NCBI RefSeq assembly: GCF_900114915.1
Contig: NZ_FOUS01000013.1
Location: 124,001 to 188,000, forward strand
From: Bradyrhizobium sp. Rc3b
GTDB lineage: Bacteria; Pseudomonadota; Alphaproteobacteria; Rhizobiales; Xanthobacteraceae
Length of the DNA: 64,000 nucleotides
Direction: 5' to 3'
In this document: in pieces, positions 35,781-44,209 of the stretch
Layout of the letters: the number at the start of each line of letters is the position of its first letter
Numbering within the stretch: position 1 is the first letter of the stretch
Notes under the pieces: model-generated
Told to the model about the DNA's origin: nothing
Database searches by the model: none
Seen by the model: only the letters and a program-made list of their open reading frames with translations
Made by a program: the position numbers and the translations under genes

Positions 35781-38700
35781 ATGAACTGCTCTTGCTGCGG
35801 ATCCGAAGTTCAGAGCGGCTTTGCTTTCTGCCCGAAGTGCGGCACGAAGCAGCCGAACGCGTGCCCCGGCTGCGGCTATGCATGCGCACCGGATTTCGCG
35901 TATTGCCCGAAATGCGGTGCCCTCGTCAGTGAGGCTCCCAAAGCCGGGGGACAGGCGCAGCCGAGCCGGCCGACAGCGCCGGTCAGAGCGTCGTCACCGC
36001 CGCTGGCGCCGGCGGTCGACGCTCACCAGGCTTTTCGACCGCAGCCGGGCAGGATGGACAACGAAGCCAACCGCCGCACCATTACCGTGCTGTTTGCCGA
36101 TCTCAGCGGCTTCACCGCGATGAGCGAGCGCCTCGACCCCGAGGTCATGCAGATGCTTCAGAACGAATTGTTCGAGGAGCTGACGGAAGCGGTGCAAGGC
36201 TTTGGCGGCTTCGTGGACAAATTCATCGGCGATGCGCTGCTAGCGCTGTTCGGCGCGCCAGCAGCGCACGAGGACGATCCGGAGCGGGCGGTCCGCGCTG
36301 CACTCGACATGATCAAGCGGACGGAGCAGCTCAGCGAGCGTGCGAAGGTCTATGCCGGCGCCCCGCTGCAGCTCCACATCGGCATCAATACCGGGCACGT
36401 GGTTGCGGGCGGACTGGGTGTCGGCGCTGCCAAGTCCTATTCGGTAACCGGCGACACGGTGAATACCGCGCAGCGATTGCAGTCGATGGCGCCGCCGGAC
36501 GAAGTGCTGGTCGGGCCGTTGACGCACCGCCTGACGCGGCATGCGTTCTCGTATGAATCGCTCGGAGAGGTCTCGCTCAAGGGCAAGATGGGCAGTGTCC
36601 TGGTCCATCGTCTCAAGGGACCGCTCGACATGCCGCGTGCGGCGCGAGGCCTCGACACGCTGGGCCTCAGTGCGCCGCTGATCGGCCGCGACGCCGAGCT
36701 TGCCCGCATGATCGGCAGCCTCGATCGCGCGTGCGGCGGTGCGGCGCAACTGGTGCGGCTGGTCGGCGAAGCGGGTATCGGCAAAACGCGCCTAGTGAAC
36801 GAATTCGTCGCCCGCATCCGCGATGAGGAGCGCTTCGCAGGTGTGGCGATTCGGCAGGCCGCCTGCTCGCCACTCGGCGAACAATCCTACGGCACGCTCG
36901 CCGCGGTCCTGCGCAGCGCCTATGGCATCGCGCAGAAGGCCAGCGCCGCGGCGGCTGAGGCCAGGCTGGCTGAGGCGCTGTCGGAGCTTGGCCTTGCGGC
37001 CGGAGAGGCAGAGCGGCTGATGCCGCTCTATGTGCATGTTCTTGGCCTCGGCGGCCCCGACGCCGCATTGCAGCACATCGAGCCGGAACAGCTTCGGCGG
37101 CAGATCTTTTTTGCGATCCGGACCGTTTTCGAACGGCGCCTGGCCTTGTCACCGCTTCTGATCATCGTCGAGGATCTGCATTGGGCCGACGCCGTCTCCC
37201 TTGAGGCGCTGCGGTTCCTGATGGATCGGCTGGAGCGCACGCGGTTGATGCTGTTGTTTACGCATCGGCCAATGCTGGAGCTGGATCAGTTCGGTTCGGG
37301 TCGGATCAGCCACACGACCCTTCGATTGCTTCCGCTCGGTGACGCCGACGGACAGAACTTGCTGGCGGCTTATTTCAGTCACGGTTGGCGCGAGCCGCCG
37401 GGAAATCTGTTCAGTCGAATCCTGGAGCGCGCGAGCGGCAATCCGCTTTTCCTCGAGGAAATCATCCGCGGTCTCATCGAGGCCGGCGCCTTGGAGCGTG
37501 ACGGCTCGCAGTGGCGGATAAAGTCGGATGAGGCCGCCGCCGACATCCCGGCAAGCATTCAGGCGCTGTTGCTGGCGCGGCTGGACCGGCTGCCGCATGA
37601 GGTGCGCCGGCTGGCCCAGGAGGCCGCGGTGATCGGCCCGCGCTTCGACGCGGCTCTGCTCGGTGCGACGGCAACCGCGCCGGCGAAGGTCGAAGTGGGC
37701 CTCGAACTTCTGTGCGACGCCGAGATTGTCGAGGAGGTTGCGGGCGCAAACTCGATCTCGCTGCGATCCTACCGTTTCACGCAGACCATGCTGCAGGACG
37801 TGATCTATCAAAACCTGCTGTTGCAGCGGCGGATCGAGCTCCATGGACGGATTGGTGCCGCGCTGGAGCGGCTCTATGGCAGCGAGCCCGAACGGCTCGA
37901 GGACCTCATCCTGCTCGGCCATCATTTCAGCCTGAGCGCGCACAAGTCGAAAGGCGCGCGCTATCTGCGCGCGGCCGGCGATCGTGCACGCGCGACCTAT
38001 GCCAATGCCGATGCCATCCGTCTCTACCAGCAGGCCCTCGCCATGTTGTTGACCGGCGGCGAATGCGTGCCGGAGCGCCTGGTTCTATACGAGCGGATCG
38101 CGGACCTCTGCGCCGCGGCGGGCCGCCGCAACACGGCCGAGGAGCACTACCAGAGCGCACTGGAGGGGCACCGCGCCGCAGAGGACCGCATTGGCGAAGC
38201 GCGAATCCTTCGCAAGCTTGGCAGGTTGTTGTGGGACGCCGGCAAGCGCATCAACGCAGAGAGGCATTACGCCGAGGCGGCTGACCTGCTTGGAGGGACC
38301 GATGCGCCGATCGAACGGGCGCACCTCTTGCAGGAGCGCGGTCGTCTCGCGTTTCGCATGGGCGATCACGTGGCCGCCGCGACATGGGCGGACGAGGCGC
38401 TTGGCTACGCCCGATCCGTCCCGGCGGACGCGGACGAGCAAGCCGGATTCGAGGCGGCGCGCGCCATTGCCGAGGCTCTCAATACCAAGGCGGTTGCGCT
38501 GGCACGGCTTGGACGACACCAGGATGCGGTGCGCGAAGTGGAGCAAAGTGTCGCGGCAGCCGAAGCCGCCGGCCTTCTCAATGTGGCCTGCCGCGGCTAC
38601 ACCAATCTCAGCGTGCTCTACACGATCGTTGACCCGGCGCAGGCCATGGAGGTTTGCCGGCGCGGACTGGACGTCGCGCATCGTATTGGCGATCTCGGGT

Positions 38701-39098
38701 TCCAGGCGCGTCTTCTCGCCAATTTTGCCGTTGCCTGTTGCACCTTCACGGACAAATGCACCGACGAAGGTGTGCCGGCTGCCGAAAAGGCAATCGAGAT
38801 CGACCGTGCGCTCGATCAGCGCGAGCATCTCCCCGTGCCCCTGATCGTGCTCGGGCAAATCCATCAATGCCATTTCCGGCCCGATCAGGCCGCCCGCTGC
38901 TACAATGAGGCCATCAAGGTCGCGAGCGAAACCGGCGAGCCGCAGCAGCTTTTTCCGTGCTATGATGGTCTTGCGACGCTGAACCTTGATCGCGGCGACA
39001 TGCCCGAGGCCGAGCGGTATTTCGCGCTGGCCGATGACGTCTGCACCAAGCACGGGCTTGATCCCGCCGGACTGATTGTATTGCCATTTCTTGACTAG
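35781..39098 (+). CDS. Zinc-ribbon / class III adenylate cyclase / AAA ATPase / TPR signalling protein
   Basis: A 1,105-residue cytoplasmic multidomain protein. Residues 3-46 are a double zinc ribbon (Cys3/5/6, 17, 20, 28, 31, 42, 45). Residues about 98-270 are a class III cyclase with metal Asp107 and Asp151, Lys147 in VDKFIGDA, and Asn228/Arg232 in GDTVNTAQRL, so all catalytic residues are present. Residues about 310-640 are a STAND-like ATPase with Walker A GEAGIGKT (329-336) and Walker B LLIIVEDLHWAD near 460. The rest is helical, TPR-like. It lies 172 bases after the CHAT gene and 21 before a redoxin gene. It probably makes cAMP under control of the ATPase/TPR sensor; the signal is unknown. 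Confidence 0.9.
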   Translation: MNCSCCGSEVQSGFAFCPKCGTKQPNACPGCGYACAPDFAYCPKCGALVSEAPKAGGQAQPSRPTAPVRASSPPLAPAVDAHQAFRPQPGRMDNEANRRTITVLFADLSGFTAMSERLDPEVMQMLQNELFEELTEAVQGFGGFVDKFIGDALLALFGAPAAHEDDPERAVRAALDMIKRTEQLSERAKVYAGAPLQLHIGINTGHVVAGGLGVGAAKSYSVTGDTVNTAQRLQSMAPPDEVLVGPLTHRLTRHAFSYESLGEVSLKGKMGSVLVHRLKGPLDMPRAARGLDTLGLSAPLIGRDAELARMIGSLDRACGGAAQLVRLVGEAGIGKTRLVNEFVARIRDEERFAGVAIRQAACSPLGEQSYGTLAAVLRSAYGIAQKASAAAAEARLAEALSELGLAAGEAERLMPLYVHVLGLGGPDAALQHIEPEQLRRQIFFAIRTVFERRLALSPLLIIVEDLHWADAVSLEALRFLMDRLERTRLMLLFTHRPMLELDQFGSGRISHTTLRLLPLGDADGQNLLAAYFSHGWREPPGNLFSRILERASGNPLFLEEIIRGLIEAGALERDGSQWRIKSDEAAADIPASIQALLLARLDRLPHEVRRLAQEAAVIGPRFDAALLGATATAPAKVEVGLELLCDAEIVEEVAGANSISLRSYRFTQTMLQDVIYQNLLLQRRIELHGRIGAALERLYGSEPERLEDLILLGHHFSLSAHKSKGARYLRAAGDRARATYANADAIRLYQQALAMLLTGGECVPERLVLYERIADLCAAAGRRNTAEEHYQSALEGHRAAEDRIGEARILRKLGRLLWDAGKRINAERHYAEAADLLGGTDAPIERAHLLQERGRLAFRMGDHVAAATWADEALGYARSVPADADEQAGFEAARAIAEALNTKAVALARLGRHQDAVREVEQSVAAAEAAGLLNVACRGYTNLSVLYTIVDPAQAMEVCRRGLDVAHRIGDLGFQARLLANFAVACCTFTDKCTDEGVPAAEKAIEIDRALDQREHLPVPLIVLGQIHQCHFRPDQAARCYNEAIKVASETGEPQQLFPCYDGLATLNLDRGDMPEAERYFALADDVCTKHGLDPAGLIVLPFLD

Positions 39099-39119
39099 GT
39101 CATGTGAAGGAGTTCAACC

Positions 39120-39800
39120 ATGTCAGAACGTCATGTCGATGGACCGCTGCAACCGGGTGATCGCGCACCGAACATCGTGCTGGACGCCATCACCCGCGAA
39201 GGGAAGATCGCGCTCGAGGATTTTCGCGGGCAAAGTCCGATATTGGTCGGCCTGTTTCGAGGCCTGCACTGCCCGTTCTGCCGCCGCCATATCGCGGCCC
39301 AGGCGCAGCTTGACGCGGCACTGCGCGACAAGGGCGTCGAAAGTCTGACGGTCGTCAATACGCCGATCGAGCGTGCTCGGCTCTACTTCCGTTATCACCC
39401 GTTGCCCAATCTGCTTGCCGCGTCCGATCCCGAGCGGATCTCGCACCGCGCGTTCGGCCTGCCCAATCTGGAATTCACCGAGAAGGAAACCGAGTGGCCG
39501 CGCAAGGTGGGCATGGATGTGGTCATGAGCATGCAAGTGGACATTCCCGGAGAATTGCCCGGGCCGATGAATCGTTTGGCGGCCGCCGAGCAGCTCAACA
39601 ACAAGGATGGCTACGAGATGATGGAGGCCGATCAGCGCATGGCGGCAACCGGCCAGGGTCAGCTATTCGGCCAGTTCCTGCTCGATCGGGAAGGGGTCGT
39701 GCGCTGGGCCTTTACAGAAGTTCCGGAAGGCGGCCAGCGCATGTTCGGGATGCCGAGCCCAGGTGAGTTGATGTCGGCAGCCTCGCAGGTGGCGGGCTAG
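39120..39800 (+). CDS. AhpC/TSA-like thioredoxin-fold protein with CPFC motif
   Basis: A 226-residue thioredoxin-fold protein. GDRAPNIVLDAITREGKIAL is the AhpC/TSA-type start. The active site is GLHCPFCRRHIAAQ (Cys51, Cys54), a CxxC in place of the single peroxidatic Cys of classical peroxiredoxins. GQFLLDREGVVRWAF is the later strand-turn-strand. There is no signal peptide, so it should be cytoplasmic. The ATG has GAAGGAG upstream and begins 21 bases after the cyclase-ATPase gene, so it is probably cotranscribed. A thiol-disulphide or peroxide role linked to the neighbouring signalling proteins is an inference. Confidence 0.82.
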   Translation: MSERHVDGPLQPGDRAPNIVLDAITREGKIALEDFRGQSPILVGLFRGLHCPFCRRHIAAQAQLDAALRDKGVESLTVVNTPIERARLYFRYHPLPNLLAASDPERISHRAFGLPNLEFTEKETEWPRKVGMDVVMSMQVDIPGELPGPMNRLAAAEQLNNKDGYEMMEADQRMAATGQGQLFGQFLLDREGVVRWAFTEVPEGGQRMFGMPSPGELMSAASQVAG

Positions 39801-39937
39801 GCATCGTCGCGCGGTTGGCGTGGTGCCCCTGACCGCAGCAGGCACGAGCCGGTGCGCGCGAGGTGCTGCCGCCATTTTCCCGACCACGCCTGCGCATGAC
39901 GAACGATTAATCCGAGCGCACTTAATCCGAGCGCACA

Positions 39938-41383
39938 ATGACCGACATTCAGGAAAGGCTCCTCGAAAGCAAGATGACCGAGATCGAGCGGGCCCGATCC
40001 TGGAGCCCCCGCGTGATCTCCAAGTTCGAAACGCTCATCAGGAGCGGTGACGATCTATCGCTCTACCGCGTCAATCCGCTGGCATTCGCGCGCGACCGCG
40101 CCATTGCAGAGCCGGAAAGTATTGACCTGTTTCTCTATGCGACGAGAAGCGGGCTATTCGAGATGAGCTGGGACGTTGTTTGTCCCCAATCCGGCATGGT
40201 GCTCGATAGCTTCGGCGCCTTGCGCACGCTCAAGACGCACTATGTTTGTGGTTTGTGCGACGTCACTGGTGAAACCGATCTCGACGACTTCATAGAGGTC
40301 ACGTTTACGGTATCGCCCCAGCTTCGGCGGCTTCCGTTTCATGATCCTGCCTCCCTCTCGGTCGAGGATTTCCATTGGAAGCTTCGATTTCTGAATGACG
40401 CGCGGATACCTGGCCAACAAATCCGATTTCTCGACTATTTGCATGCGTTCGTTCGCGGCCTTTCGTTCTTGCCGCCAGGCTCCGCCACGACCATTCGTTG
40501 CGAACTCGGTCTCGGTGCGCTGGCGGGGGTCAATATTCAAAGCCAGGCCGCGTTCGTCGTCGCGGTGGCCGGCGAGCCGACAACCTCGCCGACAATCCTG
40601 CGAATTGGATACGACGGACAGCGCTTTTCCCCCTCGCTGGCCGCCGTGCCGCCCGGCCCCGTCATTGTCGAGGCGGAGAACCGCGGATCTACGCGAGGCT
40701 CCCTGCTCCTGATCAACTGGCCGCCTGAGGTTCTGGCTCAAGCGATCAAGCCGCCGCTTGATTTCGATCCCTACATGTCCGGCGGGATGTTGCTTGCGAG
40801 ACAAACGTTTCGCCGCCTGTTCCGGTCAGAACGCGTGGACGAAAAGGAGGGCCTGGGTATTCGGCAGGTGACCCTGCTGTTCACGGATCTCAAAGGTTCG
40901 ACCGCCATGTACGAACGGCTCGGCGATCTCAATGCCTATGCGCTGGTCCGCGAACATTTTGCTTTGCTCGGTGCGACCGTTCAGGAACATTCCGGGGCCA
41001 TCGTCAAGACGATCGGCGATGCGGTCATGGCGGTCTTCTCTCGCCCGACGGACGCGATTTCGGCGGCGCTCCACATACTGGGGGAAATCGAACGTTACAA
41101 TTCCGACCATGGCGATCCGAGCATCATCCTGAAGATTGGAGCCCATTGCGGCCCCTCCATCGCCGTGACCCTGAACGACAATCTGGATTATTTCGGCCAG
41201 ACCGTAAACGTTGCCGCGCGTGTCCAGTCGCTGGCGGACGCGGGCGAGATTTGTATCTCGGAGGCGCTGTATTCGGCGCCGGGAGTGAGCGATCTCCTTT
41301 CCGGGCATGCAATCGCAGTGTTTGAAGCTCCTCTTCGCGGCGTTGAAGGAAATGCCAGCGTGTATCGTGTCGTGCCCGGGTAG
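39938..41383 (+). CDS. Class III adenylate cyclase with DUF5939-like N-terminal domain
   Basis: A 481-residue soluble protein. Residues 1 to about 290 form a DUF5939-like region: YRVNPLAFARDRAI, ATRSGLFEMSWDVVCPQSG with a paired CGLC further on, and a beta-rich segment before the catalytic domain. Residues about 300-480 are a class III cyclase with metal Asp in LLFTDLKGSTAM and IVKTIGDAVMAVF (Lys and second Asp), and Asn/Arg in GQTVNVAARVQ. All residues needed for activity are present. It follows the redoxin by 137 bases and may have its own promoter. It is the second, differently built cyclase within 6 kb. Confidence 0.88.
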   Translation: MTDIQERLLESKMTEIERARSWSPRVISKFETLIRSGDDLSLYRVNPLAFARDRAIAEPESIDLFLYATRSGLFEMSWDVVCPQSGMVLDSFGALRTLKTHYVCGLCDVTGETDLDDFIEVTFTVSPQLRRLPFHDPASLSVEDFHWKLRFLNDARIPGQQIRFLDYLHAFVRGLSFLPPGSATTIRCELGLGALAGVNIQSQAAFVVAVAGEPTTSPTILRIGYDGQRFSPSLAAVPPGPVIVEAENRGSTRGSLLLINWPPEVLAQAIKPPLDFDPYMSGGMLLARQTFRRLFRSERVDEKEGLGIRQVTLLFTDLKGSTAMYERLGDLNAYALVREHFALLGATVQEHSGAIVKTIGDAVMAVFSRPTDAISAALHILGEIERYNSDHGDPSIILKIGAHCGPSIAVTLNDNLDYFGQTVNVAARVQSLADAGEICISEALYSAPGVSDLLSGHAIAVFEAPLRGVEGNASVYRVVPG

Positions 41384-41388
41384 GACCC

Positions 41389-42228
41389 TTACGTCCCTTG
41401 CCGGGGCAGCTTCTCCGCGAGCGCGACTGCCATCGCCGAGATCAGCGGTCGCATGAAATAGGCGTCTTCCGCGGGCGAGACGTCCGTCCGCAGTCCATGC
41501 GCAGCAAGCTCGCCCGAAACCGCCGGGCCCACCGACGCAATCAGCGTCCGGTCGAAGCCGGCGCGCAGCTTCGCCTCGCTGCCATGCGCCTTCGCGGCCT
41601 CGATCAGGCGGCGGACCTGGCCGAGATTGGTGAGCGCGACGGCATCGATCCGCCCCGCGGCCATGTCGTCGATCGCGGTGACGATGTTGGCATCCGCTGC
41701 CTTGGAATCGTAGGCATAGGGCAGCACGGCATCGACCTCGGCGCCTTGCGCGGCAAGGGCACCGATCAGCGCGCCATGGTCCTTGTCGGGATAGAGCTGA
41801 AGGCCAAGGCGCCGGCCCTTCAGGTCGAGCTTGCCCAGCATCTCGATCACGCCCTCGGTGGTCGGTTTCTCCGTGGTCTGCTGAGCCTCGAGGCCGATCT
41901 CACGCAGCGCCTTGCCGGGCTTCGGGCCGCGGGTGAATTTTCGCGATCCGGCGAGCGCCGCGACAAACGCGCCGTCGAGCCCACGCGCCCGCGCGAGCTT
42001 CATGATCCGCCGAAGGCCTTCGCCGGTCATCAGCACAAGGTCGTCAAGGGGCCTGTCGATGGCGCGGCGGATCCAGGCCTCGACCGGAGCAGGGTCCGGT
42101 GCATCCTGGATGGTAAACATCGGGCATTGCACGACCTCGGCGCCTTGCTCGGCCAGAAGCTTCGAGAACTGCGCCTCCTCGCGCGTTTCCAGGATCAGGA
42201 TGCGGTAGCCGTTCAAGCGCTCGGCCAT
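41389..42228 (-). CDS. Uroporphyrinogen-III synthase (HemD) family protein
   Basis: A 279-residue two-domain protein of the HemD fold. It starts RLNGYRILILETREEAQFSK with domain 1. LVLMTGEGLRRIMKLAR and SRKFTRGPKPGKALREIGL follow. TEKPTTEGVIEML leads into the second half. AVALTNLGQVRRLIEAAKA and LIASVGPAVSGELAAHGL match HemD-like blocks. The ATG at 42228 has GGAG eight bases upstream; the frame stays open beyond it, but that part is antisense to purU. HemD sequences diverge widely, so a role in tetrapyrrole synthesis is likely but may be taken by a paralogue elsewhere. It is convergent with the cyclase gene, five bases apart. Confidence 0.78.
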   Translation of the reverse strand: MAERLNGYRILILETREEAQFSKLLAEQGAEVVQCPMFTIQDAPDPAPVEAWIRRAIDRPLDDLVLMTGEGLRRIMKLARARGLDGAFVAALAGSRKFTRGPKPGKALREIGLEAQQTTEKPTTEGVIEMLGKLDLKGRRLGLQLYPDKDHGALIGALAAQGAEVDAVLPYAYDSKAADANIVTAIDDMAAGRIDAVALTNLGQVRRLIEAAKAHGSEAKLRAGFDRTLIASVGPAVSGELAAHGLRTDVSPAEDAYFMRPLISAMAVALAEKLPRQGT

Positions 42229-42403
42229 GGGCGTACTCCGGTTATTCAAAGCAATCGTCCGTTCATCCTGACTCCGCGCTTCAGGTCGAAGCAAGTCTTG
42301 GGATTGGCGCAAGGGGACGTCGGTGATAGAGCAGGGCGCAAATCGCGGGTCGTTCCGCATCATTTGCCCAAACCTTCATCAAGAGCCAAGCCTGTTCATC
42401 AAC

Positions 42404-43267
42404 ATGCCCGATCATCAATATGTCCTGACCCTGTCCTGTCCGGATCGTCCCGGCATCGTCTCGGCCGTGTCGACGTTCCTCGCCCACAACGGACAGAACA
42501 TTCTCGATGCTCAGCAGTTCGACGACATCGAGACCAAGAAGTTCTTCATGCGCGTGGTGTTCACCGCGGCCGATCTCGCCGTGGAACTGTCGGCGCTGCA
42601 GACCGGCTTTGCCGCGATCGCCGAGCGTTTCGGCATGGACTGGCAGATGCGCGACCGGGCTGCGCATCGCAAGGTGATGCTGCTGGTGTCGAAGTCGGAC
42701 CACTGCCTGGTCGACATCCTCTATCGCTGGCGCACCGGCGAACTGCCGATGACGCTTGCTGCCATCGTCTCCAACCACCCGCGCGAGGTCTATGGTGGGC
42801 TCGATTTCGGCGGCATCCCGTTCCACCATCTGCCCGTGACCAAGGAGACCAAGCGCGAGCAGGAGGCACAGATCCTTGACCTCGTCGCCAAGACCAAGAC
42901 CGATCTCGTCGTGCTCGCCCGGTACATGCAGATCCTGTCGGATGATCTGTCGGCGCAGCTTTCGGGGCGCTGCATCAACATCCACCACTCGTTCCTGCCG
43001 GGCTTCAAGGGCGCCAAGCCCTATCACCAGGCCCATGAGCGCGGCGTCAAGCTGATCGGGGCTACCGCGCATTACGTCACGCGCGACCTCGACGAGGGCC
43101 CGATCATCGACCAGGACGTCGAGCGCATCAGCCATCGCGACACGCCGGAGGATCTGGTCCGCAAGGGCCGCGATATCGAGCGCCGCGTGCTGGCCCGTGC
43201 GATCCGCTACCATCTCGACGACCGCGTCATCCTCAACGGCCGCAAGACCGTGGTGTTCGTGGATTAG
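42404..43267 (+). CDS. purU: Formyltetrahydrofolate deformylase
   Basis: A 287-residue PurU. An N-terminal ACT domain ([20 protein letters not shown]) senses small ligands, usually glycine/methionine. A formyltransferase-fold hydrolase domain follows, with [20 protein letters not shown] and [20 protein letters not shown] supplying the Asn, His and Asp of the active site. It splits 10-formyl-THF to formate and THF, balancing one-carbon pools. An earlier start at 42323 is possible but lacks the family N-terminus. It is divergent from the hemD-like gene. The one-carbon link fits the methionine synthase-like, metK and ahcY genes 6-10 kb away. Confidence 0.95.
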   Translation: MPDHQYVLTLSCPDRPGIVSAVSTFLAHNGQNILDAQQFDDIETKKFFMRVVFTAADLAVELSALQTGFAAIAERFGMDWQMRDRAAHRKVMLLVSKSDHCLVDILYRWRTGELPMTLAAIVSNHPREVYGGLDFGGIPFHHLPVTKETKREQEAQILDLVAKTKTDLVVLARYMQILSDDLSAQLSGRCINIHHSFLPGFKGAKPYHQAHERGVKLIGATAHYVTRDLDEGPIIDQDVERISHRDTPEDLVRKGRDIERRVLARAIRYHLDDRVILNGRKTVVFVD

Positions 43268-43338
43268 CGAATAGGGAGTGGCGAATAGCGAGTGGAAGCG
43301 GGAGAGCGCCTTATTCGCTACTCCCTATTCGCCATTTG
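43264..43338. repeat. Inverted repeat between purU and the lipoprotein gene
   Basis: AGCGAATAGGGAGTGGCGAA at the left is matched, with two mismatches, by the reverse complement of TTCGCTACTCCCTATTCGCC at the right, about 30 bases away. The arms lie between two convergent genes, so it could act as a bidirectional transcription stop. Repeats built on GCGAATAG units are a known kind of intergenic element in rhizobia. Confidence 0.6.
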
Positions 43339-43343
43339 TTTCC

Positions 43344-43631
43344 TTAACGCACCGCGCTGCCCGACGTCGTCCCCGTCGCGCCCTTCTGCGCCTGCTCTTC
43401 CTTCTCGCGATCCGCCGCCGGCAACAGCCGCTTGCGTTCGCGCTCCTTCATGTAGGCATCGTATTGCGGCGTGCCCGCTCGCGGCGGGGCGTCGGCCGGC
43501 AGCCCGCCGGCCCATTGCGGGACGTAGTCGCCCATGCCGGCGGAGAGTCTTTCGTTGACGGTGCCGCAGCCTGCAAGGTTGGAAGCCAGCAAGGCAATGA
43601 CGGCAGCGATTGAAGGCAAACGGAAACGCAT
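43344..43631 (-). CDS. Small lipoprotein
   Basis: A 95-residue protein from the second Met of the frame. The N-terminus is a lipoprotein signal (MRFRLPSIAAVIALLASN) with lipobox LAGC, so Cys22 would be acylated and the protein anchored in a membrane. The mature part is polar, with Pro-rich PQWAGGLPADAPPRAGTP and a charged, probably helical KERERKRLLPAADREKEEQ. No named family. Similar short lipoproteins are common in Bradyrhizobium. It is convergent with purU and faces away from the liv operon. Confidence 0.75.
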   Translation of the reverse strand: MRFRLPSIAAVIALLASNLAGCGTVNERLSAGMGDYVPQWAGGLPADAPPRAGTPQYDAYMKERERKRLLPAADREKEEQAQKGATGTTSGSAVR

Positions 43632-43743
43632 GAGCATCTTCTGGGTCGAACTGGACCGGGCGCGGATGGCGGGACGCCCGATGGCGCCAGCGGCGCACTC
43701 TAGTCCTCAACAAGTAAAATTGGCTTATTCGGCGGCGAATTTG

Positions 43744-43755
43744 TTTGTATACATT
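43744..43755. promoter_or_regulatory. Palindrome TGTATACA (possible GntR-type operator)
   Basis: TTTGTATACATT contains a perfect 8-base palindrome with the GTATAC core. It resembles half-site spacing used by FadR/GntR-type repressors. It may serve the lipoprotein gene on the left or the liv operon on the right. Assignment is by pattern only. Confidence 0.35.
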
Positions 43756-43804
43756 AAGGTAAGATAATACGCTGTTTTTGGCATTGATCGCCTTTGCCAA
43801 GGTG

Positions 43805-43824
43805 ATACGGTATACAATCCGTAT
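43805..43824. promoter_or_regulatory. Inverted repeat ATACGG-N8-CCGTAT
   Basis: A perfect 6-base inverted repeat with 8-base spacing whose spacer begins TATACAAT, sharing the GTATAC core of the neighbouring palindrome. It has the size of a dimer-binding operator. No regulator gene is adjacent. Confidence 0.4.
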
Positions 43825-43986
43825 TCACGTTTAAGGGGAGGGATTGGGAATTCGATCCGGTGATGCCCGGCAAATGTTCGAATTCTGCAAAGCAGAGGCG
43901 GATTTCTCCAACCACGTCGCCGCCGGGCGTTCTTAGAGTGCAGCATCGGCCCGGAGGGCCAGCCAGCGCAGCGAAAGGCTTTCTTG

Positions 43987-44022
43987 TTGACATCGCCATT
44001 TTATTTGTACAATCGTACAAAT
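43987..44022 (+). promoter_or_regulatory. Probable promoter overlapped by operator ATTTGTAC-N4-GTACAAAT (liv operon 2)
   Basis: TTGACA at 43987-43992 and TACAAT at 44008-44013 are spaced by 15 bases, slightly short for a sigma-70 promoter. The second box lies inside a perfect 8-base inverted repeat (44003-44010 and 44015-44022, spacer AATC). An operator over the -10 box suggests repression, and TNGTAC...GTACNA fits FadR-subgroup GntR regulators. The first gene downstream is livK at 44210. Confidence 0.5.
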
Positions 44023-44209
44023 GCCTCCCCCGCTGTCGATCCGATCGCGCGGCTTGCGCCGAATGGTCGCCCAACGTCCGATTGACAACGGGGTTGCAGA
44101 GGACGCCATGTGGCCGTGCGGCATGGCTTGTCCGTAGGTTAGAGCGCGGCAAGGACCGGGTACTCGGTCTGGCGCACAACAGGTCAGGAATGAAGGGGAG
44201 GGACATCGG

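Larger units (their letters stand above)
43638..44209. other. Long regulatory gap upstream of liv operon 2
   Basis: This 570-base gap holds three palindromes (listed separately) and a second copy of the AAGGGGAGGGA sequence, at 43832-43842, otherwise found just before livK. Open frames on both strands in 43,750-44,310 are Arg/Pro/Ser-rich and look non-coding. The region is AT-richer than the flanks, consistent with promoters. Confidence 0.5.

Noticed and set aside
41398-42879. A 493-codon plus-strand frame
   Set aside because: It is antisense to the hemD-like gene and out of frame with purU. No domain is seen.
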